Source: Candidatus Merdivicinus excrementipullorum
GTDB taxonomy: Bacteria; Bacillota; Clostridia; Oscillospirales; Ruminococcaceae
Assembly: GCA_018716725.1 (NCBI GenBank)
Contig: DVJP01000029.1
Location: 1 to 58,146, forward strand
Direction of reading: 5' to 3'
Length of the DNA stretch: 58,146 bases
Made by a program: the position numbers and the translations under genes. Of this stretch, positions 38,912 to 47,456 are shown one piece after another; position 1 is the first letter of the stretch; every line of letters starts with the position of its first letter. The notes beneath the pieces were generated by a model. It was not told the origin of the DNA and did no database searches. It saw only the letters and a program-made list of their open reading frames with translations.

Positions 38912-41446
38912 TTATTGCGGCTGATACGCGCGGACAGAAATACCGGACGCTTCCGCGCCGTACACGGTAACGGTCTTGGACTGCCCGGGCAGCAGGTCAA
39001 AGTAATTGTCGGAACAGCGGAAATCCCCTTGGACCCGCACCAAATGCGCGTAGACCGGGCTGCTGACCGTTACGGCGGCGTTCTCCCCTTCCTGGCGGAT
39101 CTCCACCCGGATCTGGGGATCAGAGGGCAGGTTCCAGTCTTTCAAATCCCCGGCCCGGAGGACGCACGGTTCAAAAAGGCCTTCCGGAATGACGGCCAGG
39201 CGCCCTGCCTTGGCGTTGTAATCCGGCAGCGGCCCCTCATAAACATACTGCCGGGACCGGGCCGGCGCCTGAATCTCCAAGGGCTGCATCCGGGCCTCTG
39301 TCCCGTCAAAGGACAGGTACCCAAATTGCGCTTTCACAGAAACTGCCTTAGGCGTATCGTTGCAGGCCTGCACCAGCAGCTGCCCATCCACTGCCCGCAT
39401 GGACAGCTTTAACGGGGAAAACGCCCGCTTGACGCCGTAAAAACCGATTTTCCGGCGGAGATAGTAGTCCACGATGGTCCAGCCCACTTCCCCCCAGGTA
39501 TCGTTATACATCCAGAACAAGGCCCCGTGACACTGCTCCTTAAAGCGGATCGCCTCTAAAGAATATCCTAAAATCAGCCCATGCACAGCGCCTGCGTAAA
39601 GGATGTAATCCTCCAGGGACAAAGCGGCGGCATCCAGGGGGTAATGCTTCCGGATCCCGGCCAGAACCGTATCTTTTTCAAAATTGTTGTTGTGCAGCTT
39701 CCAGATCTCAGAATCCCGGTCAATGGGCTGCCCGTCAAAATACTCCCGGATGGTTTCCAGGGAGCAGGGGCCGATATAGCCGTATTCGCTGACAAACTTG
39801 GCCCCCAGCCGGTCGTAAACAAACGGGTCGATGCGTTTTTCCATGTCCGGATTCATCATGGCCGCGCCCCAATGGTGCACATCCCCGATTCCCTCCGAGG
39901 CAGGCTTTTGGCCCCCGTAAGGGGAGCTGTTCCAATAGGGGATATCGGGGCAGTTCTGGTGCATCACAGTTTTGGCGATCTGGTTGCTGACCGCCATGCC
40001 ATACTGCCGGTTCCGTGTGTAGTGAAGCCCCCAGCTATCCTGGGACTCATCCGCGTAAAAAATCTCCTGGTTCTCATTGTTGCCGCAGAATAAGGCGATG
40101 CACGGATGGTTCCGCAGCCGTTTGGTCTGATAATCCAATTCCCGGCGGCATTCCTCGGCAAACTCCTCCCGGTGGTCCGGATAGGTGGAGCAGGCAAACA
40201 TGAAATCCTGCCACAGCAGAATCCCCTTTTGGTCGCAGAGCTGATAAAAGTACTCTTTTTCGTATAATCCTCCGCCCCAGATACGGAATGTATTAAAATT
40301 GGCGCAGACGGCTTCCTCCACCAGGCGGGCGTACTTCTCCCGGCTCACCCGGGCGTAAATGCTGTCCGCCGGGATCCAGTCGCCGCCCTTGCAGAAAATC
40401 CGGACGCCGTTGACCAGGATGGCAAAAATGCGCTCTGTGCCTTTGCCGGTGGGGGAAAGGTCCAGCCGGACGGTCCGGATGCCGATTTGCTGCATGGGGA
40501 AGCTGGTTTCCTTCCCTTCACAGACGGCGGTCAGACTCACGTCATACAGGGGCTGTTCCCCATAGCCGTTAGGCCACCAAAGCTTGGCGTCCGGGATTTC
40601 CAAGGTCCCTTCCAGGTAATTGTAGCCGCCGGTCAGCAGTTCCCGCTTCCATTCCAGCTGCCCGCAGAGCCGCCCCCGGTATTTCACCGTCAGCCGTGCA
40701 TCGCAGTCCCGGGTGGCAAACAGGGAAAGGTTTTCAATATTGACCATGACGGATAACAGGGCGCTGCCGTCCGGCCGGATTTCCGCCGTGGACACCCGCA
40801 GCTCCCGAATGGCGATCTTCTCATAAATATTCAAGGAAACCTCCCCTACAATGCCGCAGGTCACTACCCGGGGGCCCCAGTCCCAGCCGATGGTATACTG
40901 GGGCCGCCGGACAAAGGCCCGGCGCATATCCCCCCGGTGGGTGTCGCCGCAGCGGTTGTGCAGGGTTTCATGGCAGACCGCGTAGTGCAGGTCCCCTACG
41001 TCCGCCTCCGTCACCTCTTCCAGGCCGGTGGTGACCCGGATGGCCAGACAATTCTCCCCTTCCGTTAAATATTCTTTCACATCCTTTTGGAAAGCCCGGT
41101 GGACATTAGCCTGGCTGCCAATTAGAATCCCGTTTAAAAACACGTCGCACCGGGTGTCGATGGCCTCCGCCGCCAGCTCCACAGCCTCCGCGTCCAAGTC
41201 CTCCCGGGAACAGGAAAAGCTTTTGAAATACCACCATGCCCGCTGCTCAATCCATTCGCTGTCGTAAGCGTAACAAGCCAGAACCGGATCCCGGATCACG
41301 CCGTGTTCCATCAGCGGCATTCGGACGTCGCAGGGAACCTGGCAGGGGTACCAGTTCTGGGCATATTTTACGGCCTCCGCCGGATATTTTACGGAGAACC
41401 CTGTGTCGCACAGCTTCCAGCCGCTGTTCAGCGATATTTTTTTCAT
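38912..41446 (-). CDS. Glycoside hydrolase family 2 beta-mannosidase
   Basis: An 844-aa enzyme predicted to release mannose from the ends of beta-mannosides. The N-terminal GH2 sugar-binding domain (WWYFKSFSCS, residues 1-190) is followed by an immunoglobulin-like domain. The TIM barrel has the acid/base Glu in FCGNNENQ (about 455) and the nucleophile in KFVSEYGYIG (about 553). No signal peptide is present, so it acts in the cytoplasm on imported oligosaccharides. The start is ATG 41446 after GAGGAGG; a longer frame upstream lacks a ribosome binding site. Confidence 0.93.
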   Translation of the reverse strand: MKKISLNSGWKLCDTGFSVKYPAEAVKYAQNWYPCQVPCDVRMPLMEHGVIRDPVLACYAYDSEWIEQRAWWYFKSFSCSREDLDAEAVELAAEAIDTRCDVFLNGILIGSQANVHRAFQKDVKEYLTEGENCLAIRVTTGLEEVTEADVGDLHYAVCHETLHNRCGDTHRGDMRRAFVRRPQYTIGWDWGPRVVTCGIVGEVSLNIYEKIAIRELRVSTAEIRPDGSALLSVMVNIENLSLFATRDCDARLTVKYRGRLCGQLEWKRELLTGGYNYLEGTLEIPDAKLWWPNGYGEQPLYDVSLTAVCEGKETSFPMQQIGIRTVRLDLSPTGKGTERIFAILVNGVRIFCKGGDWIPADSIYARVSREKYARLVEEAVCANFNTFRIWGGGLYEKEYFYQLCDQKGILLWQDFMFACSTYPDHREEFAEECRRELDYQTKRLRNHPCIALFCGNNENQEIFYADESQDSWGLHYTRNRQYGMAVSNQIAKTVMHQNCPDIPYWNSSPYGGQKPASEGIGDVHHWGAAMMNPDMEKRIDPFVYDRLGAKFVSEYGYIGPCSLETIREYFDGQPIDRDSEIWKLHNNNFEKDTVLAGIRKHYPLDAAALSLEDYILYAGAVHGLILGYSLEAIRFKEQCHGALFWMYNDTWGEVGWTIVDYYLRRKIGFYGVKRAFSPLKLSMRAVDGQLLVQACNDTPKAVSVKAQFGYLSFDGTEARMQPLEIQAPARSRQYVYEGPLPDYNAKAGRLAVIPEGLFEPCVLRAGDLKDWNLPSDPQIRVEIRQEGENAAVTVSSPVYAHLVRVQGDFRCSDNYFDLLPGQSKTVTVYGAEASGISVRAYQPQ

Positions 41447-41486
41447 ACAATCCTCCTCACGCTGACCTTCCGGTCTTATTTTCTCC

Positions 41487-41515
41487 ATGATAATGCTTTC
41501 CATAATTTTTGTCAA
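41487..41515 (-). promoter_or_regulatory. Promoter of the beta-mannosidase operon
   Basis: TTGACA, a 17-bp spacer and TATCAT on the minus strand. Just upstream is a short dyad GCTAT..ATAGC that could be an operator. Confidence 0.72.
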
Positions 41516-41615
41516 TCGCTATCATAAAATATAGCAAATTTTTCTGAAAAATGAATCCTTTTGGGGCCTGTACAGGAAAAGCCAGTAAAAAATATAAAAT
41601 TTTTGAGATTCCCCC

Positions 41616-41644
41616 TTGCAAATACGAGCAAAACACAGTATAAT
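41616..41644 (+). promoter_or_regulatory. Promoter of the MerR-kinase fusion gene
   Basis: TTGCAA, a 17-bp spacer and TATAAT. The spacer is of normal length, so this promoter is not of the 19-bp MerR-activated type. Confidence 0.72.
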
Positions 41645-41695
41645 ACATGCAGATTATTTAACCTTCATGTAAACTTTAATGTTGAGGCGATGCAA

Positions 41696-43168
41696 TTGGA
41701 ATATACCATTAAGGAAATGGCCGCCCTGGCCGGACTTCCGGCCCACGCCCTCCGGTATTATGAAAAAGAAGGGCTGCTGCCCCGGGTGGAACGGGAATCC
41801 AACGGGTTCCGGCGGTATACGGAGCAGGACGTCCAATGGCTCCGGCTGGTGTGCGACCTGCGGGACACCGGGATGCCCTTAGCACAAATCAAGGAATTTA
41901 CCCAGCTGACCCAGATGGGCGGCTCCGGCCTGGACAAACGGTGCGAAATCTTAAAGGCCCACTGCCAGACCGGCCGGGAACAGTTAAAGCAGACAGGCCA
42001 AAAGCTGGACCGACTGGAAGCCCTGCTGGACAAGCTCGCAAAAACCCGCCGGACCCAGGCGGAAAAAGAGGAAATTTCCAGCCGGGAGCTGGAAGAAATC
42101 CTGGTCCGCCACGGGGCCGAATATCCGTCCATGCAGCCCCAGGACGCAGTCAAGCTCTTGTATCAAAACGAGTTCGGCGGCGGGCATATTATCACAAACC
42201 CCGAAACAAGCCTTCGGTACCTAAAGGAGGAATTTTATCAGATGGAAGGGCAGGAAGGCGGGTCCCCCCGGTGGGAATCCATTGGCAACGGTTTGTGCCG
42301 CCTGGAGCTGCGGAGGCTTTGGGAAGAAGCGTTGCCCACAGTCAACCGGCTTTTCGCGGCGGGAGCTAAGCAGGTTTCCGGGGATGAGGTTTCCTTCCGG
42401 CGGAAAACGGAGCTGCTGCAAAAGCTGGCGGACCAGGGCGGGATGCCCTTTTCCGGCGGGAAGCTCTCCGACTACCTGGAGCTTTACTGGAAGGACGGCT
42501 GCCACATGGTGAGCCACAGCCCGGAATACCGGGCGGCCCACCGGCCCGCTTACCGGATTATCCCGGAACGGTATTTGGAATGCCTGGGATTATTTCTGGA
42601 AATCGATCAGATTATCCGGGAAAAAGGCCGGGCGGTAGCCGCGGTGGACGGCCGGTGCGGCGCGGGCAAAAGCACCTTTGCCGCCATGCTGGAGGAAGTT
42701 TACGACGACGCCGTCATCCACATGGACGACTTTTTCCTGCCCCCTGACCTGCGGACGCCGGAACGCCTGGCGGAACCCGGCGGGAATGTCCACTACGAGC
42801 GGTTCGCCGAGGAAGTTTCCGCGAAAATCCCCGGCGGCGGTTTTTCCTACCGGATTTTCGACTGCTCGGAAATGACCTTCCGGGGCAAGCGGGAAATCCC
42901 CGTCAAGGCCCTGACGGTGGTGGAAGGCTCTTACAGCCTGCACCCGGCCGCCGGTTTGCCCTGCGATGTAAAAATTTTCCTCACCTGCCCGGAGGAGGTC
43001 CAGAAAAAGCGGATTTTCGCCCGCAGCGGGGCCGCCTTGTACCAGCGGTTTCTCCGGGAATGGATTCCCATGGAGGAACGGTATTTTCAATGGGCCGCCG
43101 TGCCGGAACAGTGCGGCTGGATCCTGGATTCCGCAGTAAAAACCGGGTGCTTTACACCTGTAAAATAA
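41696..43168 (+). CDS. MerR regulator / unknown domain / P-loop kinase fusion
   Basis: A 490-aa three-part protein. Residues 1 to about 115 form a MerR-type DNA-binding domain and coiled coil (EYTIKEMAALAGLPAHALRYYEKEGLLPRV). Residues about 125-305 are an unrecognised domain (QDAVKLLYQNEFGGGHIITN, DGCHMVSHSPEYRAAHRPAYR). Residues about 310-490 are a uridine kinase/phosphoribulokinase-like domain with Walker A DGRCGAGKST (about 318), HMDDFFLP and VEGSYSLHP. GAGG suits TTG 41696 (8-nt spacing) better than ATG 41690 (2-nt). An ECF S-component gene follows 18 bases later; a transported and then phosphorylated ligand is inferred. Confidence 0.82.
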   Translation: MEYTIKEMAALAGLPAHALRYYEKEGLLPRVERESNGFRRYTEQDVQWLRLVCDLRDTGMPLAQIKEFTQLTQMGGSGLDKRCEILKAHCQTGREQLKQTGQKLDRLEALLDKLAKTRRTQAEKEEISSRELEEILVRHGAEYPSMQPQDAVKLLYQNEFGGGHIITNPETSLRYLKEEFYQMEGQEGGSPRWESIGNGLCRLELRRLWEEALPTVNRLFAAGAKQVSGDEVSFRRKTELLQKLADQGGMPFSGGKLSDYLELYWKDGCHMVSHSPEYRAAHRPAYRIIPERYLECLGLFLEIDQIIREKGRAVAAVDGRCGAGKSTFAAMLEEVYDDAVIHMDDFFLPPDLRTPERLAEPGGNVHYERFAEEVSAKIPGGGFSYRIFDCSEMTFRGKREIPVKALTVVEGSYSLHPAAGLPCDVKIFLTCPEEVQKKRIFARSGAALYQRFLREWIPMEERYFQWAAVPEQCGWILDSAVKTGCFTPVK

Positions 43169-43186
43169 TAAACGGAGGTATTTCTC

Positions 43187-43717
43187 ATGAACACAACCAA
43201 AAAACTGGTCCTGTCCGGGCTTTTTGTCGCCCTGGGCGTTATCCTGCCCGTCCTCTGCCACGGCATCCCCAACGCCGGCAGCGTCCTTCTGCCCATGCAC
43301 ATCCCGGTGCTGCTGTGCGGGCTGATCTGCGGCTGGCAGTACGGGCTGGCCTGCGGACTGCTGGCCCCCCTGCTTTCCAGCCTGATTACCAGCATGCCCC
43401 CTATGGCCATTCTGCCCTCCATGCTCTGTGAACTGGCGGTTTACGGCCTGCTGGCCGGGCTGTTTTTCCAGTTTGTCCACACCGGCAAGAGCCTGGCCAA
43501 TGTGTACATCTCCCTGATTGGGGCTATGCTGGGGGGCCGGATTGTGTACGGCGTCATCAACGCCCTGATTTTCCGAGCCGGAGAATATTCCCTGGCTGTC
43601 TGGGCCACGGCGTCCTTTGTCACCGCCCTGCCCGGCATCATTATCCAGCTGGCGCTGATCCCCATGGTGGTGCTGGCTCTGCGGAAGGCCAGGCTGGCCC
43701 CGGCTTTGAACGCGTAA
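43187..43717 (+). CDS. ECF transporter S component
   Basis: A 176-aa membrane protein with about six transmembrane helices and the S-component N-terminus KKLVLSGLFVALGVILPVLCHGIPNAG. The pattern LLPMHIPVLLCGLICGWQYG is shared with vitamin-type S components. These bind a micronutrient and use a shared ECF A/A'/T energy module, which is not in this window. The ligand cannot be named from sequence; the preceding kinase fusion suggests a molecule that is phosphorylated after entry. GGAGG precedes the ATG. Confidence 0.87.
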   Translation: MNTTKKLVLSGLFVALGVILPVLCHGIPNAGSVLLPMHIPVLLCGLICGWQYGLACGLLAPLLSSLITSMPPMAILPSMLCELAVYGLLAGLFFQFVHTGKSLANVYISLIGAMLGGRIVYGVINALIFRAGEYSLAVWATASFVTALPGIIIQLALIPMVVLALRKARLAPALNA

Positions 43718-43725
43718 ACGGGGAT

Positions 43726-44050
43726 ATTGTGCAATTGGAAGGGCACAATTGCACAATAGAGGGAAATCGAAAGTTTTGGTCAAGCTTTTTTAAAAGCTTG
43801 TGGTTTCCAAAGGCAAAGCCTTTGGTCGCCCATCGCAATGGGCGAAATCTAGTCCTTTCGCGCCTCGGGCGCGAACCCTCAAATAAAAAGCGAGCCCGCA
43901 GGCTCGCCGCGGATGACCCCGCGCCCGGATTTTGCTTGCAAAATCCGGGTTTAGAATTTTCCTAGATTTTCTCCACGGTAGATTGGCGTCAGCAAAATAT
44001 AACCTCACTTTTTGATAATCAAAAAGGACATCCGCTCAGGATGTCCTTTT
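43726..44050. repeat. Multi-hairpin intergenic element, copy B
   Basis: The second copy of the element at 34556. Its hairpins in order: ATTGTGCAATT/AATTGCACAAT; CAAGCTTTT/AAAAGCTTG; CCAAAGGC/GCCTTTGG; TCGCCCAT/ATGGGCGA; TTCGCGC/GCGCGAA; GCGAGCC/GGCTCGC; CCGGATTTTGC/GCAAAATCCGG; and a GGACATCC/GGATGTCC terminator. Compared with copy A it lacks the GTCGTCAAG hairpin and the inner hairpin inside the GGCTCGCC stem. Conserved single-stranded blocks keep order and spacing. It starts 9 bases after the ECF S-component stop and ends 15 bases before the MerR promoter. Confidence 0.8.
44021..44050 (+). terminator. Terminator at the end of copy B
   Basis: GGACATCC/GGATGTCC stem with a 5-nt loop, preceded by an A-run and followed by TTTT. 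Probably bidirectional. Confidence 0.8.
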
Positions 44051-44065
44051 ATTTCGCAAAAACCC

Positions 44066-44096
44066 TTGACCTGGAGTATGCTCCATGTGTTACACT
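44066..44096 (+). promoter_or_regulatory. Autoregulatory NmlR/AdhR-like promoter-operator
   Basis: TTGACC and TACACT with a 19-bp spacer holding the dyad TGGAGTATGCTCCA right after the -35. It has the same geometry as the promoter at 35478. Confidence 0.85.
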
Positions 44097-44127
44097 GGTA
44101 TCAGAAAAAACGAAAGGAGCCATCTTT

Positions 44128-44511
44128 ATGACCATTGCAGAAGCCAGCAAAAAATACGGCGTCAGCGCCGATACCCTCCGCTATTACGAACGCATCGGCC
44201 TTCTCCCTCCGGTCCCCCGGAACAAAAGCGGCATCCGGGATTACGACGAGGAATCCTGCCGCTGGATCGAGATGATGCTCTGTATGCGGAAGGCCGGGGT
44301 GCAGATTGAAGCCCTCATCGAATATGTCGCCCTGTTCCGGCAAGGGGACGCCACGGCCGAGGCCCGAAAGAATATCCTGGTGGAGCAGCGGGAACGCCTC
44401 CTGGAACGGATGGCGGATATGCAAAGCTCCTTGGACCGCTTAAACCGGAAAATCCAGCATTACGAGCAGGTTGTTATCCCAAGGGAAAAAGAATTTTACG
44501 GAAAGAAATAA
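44128..44511 (+). CDS. MerR-family regulator, NmlR/AdhR-like
   Basis: A 127-aa regulator. The winged helix-turn-helix (MTIAEASKKYGVSADTLRYY, GLLPPV) is followed by RDYDEESCRWIEMMLCMRKAGVQIEALIEYVALF and a coiled-coil tail. This pattern and the Cys in MMLCMRKAG match the AdhR/NmlR branch, in which that Cys senses electrophiles such as aldehydes. AAAGGAG precedes ATG 44128; the frame is open upstream only through the promoter. Autoregulation is predicted from the operator in its own promoter. Confidence 0.92.
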   Translation: MTIAEASKKYGVSADTLRYYERIGLLPPVPRNKSGIRDYDEESCRWIEMMLCMRKAGVQIEALIEYVALFRQGDATAEARKNILVEQRERLLERMADMQSSLDRLNRKIQHYEQVVIPREKEFYGKK

Positions 44512-44521
44512 TAATTGTTAA

Positions 44522-45739
44522 TTATACAATTTGGAACAGATAGAATTTCAAATAATTGGTTTCCGGCACATTCCAAAGGATGGGATGGTCCGGGGCCTGC
44601 TGGCGGGCCTCAATCTGCCGGAGCCGGACGCCGGCGTCCTTGGCCGCATCCTGAAGCATTTTCACAAACAGCTCCTCGGTCATAAAGTGGGAGCAGGAGC
44701 AGGTGGCCAGATAGCCGCCTAAGGGCAGGAGCTTCATGGCCCGCAGATTGATTTCCTTGTAGCCCCGGATGGCGCTCTGCACGGTTTTGCGGGATTTGGT
44801 AAAGGCGGGCGGGTCCAGGATAATGAAATCGTAGGTTTTGTTGGGGATGGCGGGCAGAAGGTCGAAGACATTGGCGGCCTCGAAGCTCATGCGGCCCTCC
44901 AAGCCGTTCCGGCGGGCGTTTTCCTCCGCCATGCGGACAGCCTCCTCGGAAATATCCACCGAATGGACGTGGGCGGCGCCGCCCATGGCCGCGTTGAGGC
45001 CGAAGGAGCCGGTGTGGGTAAAGCAGTCCAAAACCCGGCGGCCCTTGCTCAAGCGGGCCACCGCCTGGCGGTTGTATTTCTGATCCAGGAAAAAGCCGGT
45101 TTTCTGGCCGTTTGCGCAGTCCACCAGGTACCGGATGCCGTTTTCAACAATCTCCGTGCAGGCGGACGCGGGCGGTTCTTTTCCCGGCAGAGGGAACCAG
45201 CCTGTCCCCTGCTCCATGCCTTCCAGTTCCCGGATAGCCACATCGTTGCGCTCGTAAAGGCCGTCAATTTCCTGGCCGTCCTCCTCTAAAATTTTCACAA
45301 GCAGGGGGAACAGCAGGTGCTTCACCTTCTCGATTCCCAAAGAAAGGGTCTGGGCCACCAGAAGATTGGAAAAACGGTCGATGGTCAGGCCGGGAAAGCT
45401 GTCGGCCTCGCCGAACACCAGGCGGCAGCAGGAGATATCCTCCCCCATGACGGTTTTCCGGTATTCCCAGGCGTGGCGCAGGCGGCGCTCCCAGAACGAC
45501 TCGTCAAAGCGGTCGTTGGCGTTGCGGGAAATAAGCCGCACCCGGATTTTGGAACGGCTGTTGTAAAAGCCCGTCCCCAGGTAGGTGCGGCGGCCGCTGA
45601 ACACGTCCACCAAATCCCCGTCGGCGCAGTCCGGCGGCGTTAGAATTTCGGTATCATAAATCCACGGGTGCCCCTTTTCCACACTGCGCTCCGCTTTGGG
45701 CGTTACATGGACAAAAGGGTAAGGGCGGTCTTGTTTCAT
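44522..45739 (-). CDS. RlmI-like class I rRNA (cytosine-C5) methyltransferase
   Basis: A 405-aa protein. The N-terminal PUA domain (ERSVEKGHPWIYDTEI, residues about 12-85) is followed by a Rossmann SAM-binding domain with VLDCFTHTGSFGLNAAMGG and the catalytic-region motif FIILDPPAFTKSRK. RlmI modifies 23S rRNA at a cytosine; the exact position is not proven here. GGAGGATG precedes ATG 45739, and the family N-terminus starts there. It is convergent with the MerR gene, with only 10 bases between stops. Confidence 0.92.
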   Translation of the reverse strand: MKQDRPYPFVHVTPKAERSVEKGHPWIYDTEILTPPDCADGDLVDVFSGRRTYLGTGFYNSRSKIRVRLISRNANDRFDESFWERRLRHAWEYRKTVMGEDISCCRLVFGEADSFPGLTIDRFSNLLVAQTLSLGIEKVKHLLFPLLVKILEEDGQEIDGLYERNDVAIRELEGMEQGTGWFPLPGKEPPASACTEIVENGIRYLVDCANGQKTGFFLDQKYNRQAVARLSKGRRVLDCFTHTGSFGLNAAMGGAAHVHSVDISEEAVRMAEENARRNGLEGRMSFEAANVFDLLPAIPNKTYDFIILDPPAFTKSRKTVQSAIRGYKEINLRAMKLLPLGGYLATCSCSHFMTEELFVKMLQDAAKDAGVRLRQIEARQQAPDHPILWNVPETNYLKFYLFQIV

Positions 45740-45867
45740 AAAAACATCCTCCGTTTGCATTTTGGACAGTTTCATTTCCGTTATGGTTATTGTACCATAT
45801 TCTTCCCCCTCCGCGCAACCGGCCAAAAACCCGGCGCCTGGTTTTTTAGGAAATTTTTCCGTTGTTC

Positions 45868-45896
45868 ATGACTTTTCCCGCCGCTTGTGGTATACT
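45868..45896 (+). promoter_or_regulatory. Probable promoter of the exonuclease III gene cluster
   Basis: ATGACT, a 17-bp spacer and TATACT. The -35 box is weak. Confidence 0.5.
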
Positions 45897-45931
45897 AAAA
45901 TTGTAATCACACCCAGAGAGGATGGACCGCC

Positions 45932-46693
45932 ATGAAACTCATATCCTGGAACGTCAACGGCCTGCGGGCCTGCATGGGCAAAGGCTTCGCCGATTTTTTC
46001 GCCGCGGCTGACGCGGATATTTTCTGCTTGCAGGAAACCAAGCTGCAATTGGACCAAATCAATTTCCAGCCGGAAGGCTATTGGGAATACTGGAACTGCG
46101 CCGAGAAAAAGGGCTACTCCGGCACCGCCGTTTTTTCCAAAAGGGAACCGCTTTCCGTGACATACGGCCTGGGGTTTCCGGAACATGATACGGAGGGCCG
46201 GGTCATAACCCTGGAATACCCGGAATTTTTCCTAGTCAACGTCTACACCCCCAATTCCCAGCGGGAACTGACCCGGCTTTCCTACCGCATGGAATGGGAG
46301 GATGCGTTCCGGGAATACCTGTTAAAGCTGGACGCCCAAAAACCGGTGATTGTCTGCGGGGACATGAATGTGGCCCACAACGAAATCGACTTGAAAAACC
46401 CCAAAACCAACCGCCGCAACGCCGGTTTCACCGATGAAGAACGGGAGAAAATGACGGCGCTTTTGGAAGCCGGGTTCTTGGACAGCTTCCGGTACCTTTA
46501 CCCGGACAAGGAAGGCGTTTACAGCTGGTGGTCTTACATGTTCAAGGCCCGGGAAAAGAACGCCGGGTGGCGCATCGACTATTTCCTCGTATCTAAAAAG
46601 CTGGAAAGCCGCATCCAGGACAGCTTGATCTGCACCGATGTTTTCGGCAGTGACCACTGCCCTGTTGGGCTGGTTTTGAAAGAGGAGGCGTAA
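45932..46693 (+). CDS. xth: Exodeoxyribonuclease III / AP endonuclease
   Basis: A 253-aa base-excision-repair nuclease of the ExoA/Xth family. It shows [13 protein letters not shown], the metal-binding Glu in [37 protein letters not shown], and the C-terminal catalytic [16 protein letters not shown] precedes the ATG. It is the first of four closely spaced genes: sirtuin, AI-2E-type remnant and nitroreductase follow. Confidence 0.96.
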   Translation: MKLISWNVNGLRACMGKGFADFFAAADADIFCLQETKLQLDQINFQPEGYWEYWNCAEKKGYSGTAVFSKREPLSVTYGLGFPEHDTEGRVITLEYPEFFLVNVYTPNSQRELTRLSYRMEWEDAFREYLLKLDAQKPVIVCGDMNVAHNEIDLKNPKTNRRNAGFTDEEREKMTALLEAGFLDSFRYLYPDKEGVYSWWSYMFKAREKNAGWRIDYFLVSKKLESRIQDSLICTDVFGSDHCPVGLVLKEEA

Positions 46694-46697
46694 AGCT

Positions 46698-47456
46698 ATG
46701 GAAGCAGCGCAGGACGAAAAACTCCGCACCCTGTCCCAGTGGGTTTCGGAAAGCCGCTGCATCGTCTTTTTCGGCGGGGCCGGGGTCTCCACCGAAAGCG
46801 GCATCCCGGACTTCCGCAGCCAGGACGGCCTTTACAGCCAGCAGTGGGCTTATCCGCCGGAAACCATTTTGAGCCGCACCTTTTTTGACCGGAAACCCGA
46901 GGAATTTTACCGGTTTTACCGGGAAAAAATGCTCTGCCCCGAAGCCAGGCCCGGTCCGGCCCATGTGGCCCTGGCCAAATTGGAGGAACGGGGGATCCTG
47001 GCGGCGGTTGTCACCCAGAATATCGACGGCCTGCACCAGGCGGCGGGCAGCAAGCGTGTTTTGGAACTCCACGGCTCGGTTCTGCGGAACTACTGCATGA
47101 ACTGCGGGAAGTTTTATCCCATGGAGGAAATTCTCCATTCGGAAGGCATCCCCCGCTGTTCCTGCGGCGGTATCATCAAGCCGGACGTAGTTCTTTACGA
47201 GGAATCCCTGGACGCGGACACCCTCCGCCAGTCCATCGAGGCCATTTCCCAGGCGGACCTGCTGATTGTAGGCGGCACTTCTTTAGCCGTTTATCCGGCG
47301 GCAGGGCTTCTCCAGTATTACCGGGGGCGCCGGCTGGTTCTCATCAACAAAAGCCCCACTCCCTACGACCAAAAAGCGGATCTGTTAATCCGCGGCAGCA
47401 TTGGGGAAGCCTTAAGCTCCCTCCTTTCTCCCGGGGAGGCAGGCCATGAAATTTGA
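46698..47456 (+). CDS. cobB: NAD-dependent protein deacylase (sirtuin)
   Basis: A 252-aa Sir2-family enzyme that removes acyl groups from lysines using NAD. Motifs: FFGGAGVSTESGIPDFRS for NAD binding, VTQNIDGLHQAAG, catalytic His in LELHGS, and a zinc site NYCMNCGK..CSCGGIIKPDVVLYEE. The length and motif set match bacterial class U/III sirtuins. It starts 5 bases after xth, and its 3' end overlaps the AI-2E-type gene by 11 bases. Confidence 0.95.
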   Translation: MEAAQDEKLRTLSQWVSESRCIVFFGGAGVSTESGIPDFRSQDGLYSQQWAYPPETILSRTFFDRKPEEFYRFYREKMLCPEARPGPAHVALAKLEERGILAAVVTQNIDGLHQAAGSKRVLELHGSVLRNYCMNCGKFYPMEEILHSEGIPRCSCGGIIKPDVVLYEESLDADTLRQSIEAISQADLLIVGGTSLAVYPAAGLLQYYRGRRLVLINKSPTPYDQKADLLIRGSIGEALSSLLSPGEAGHEI

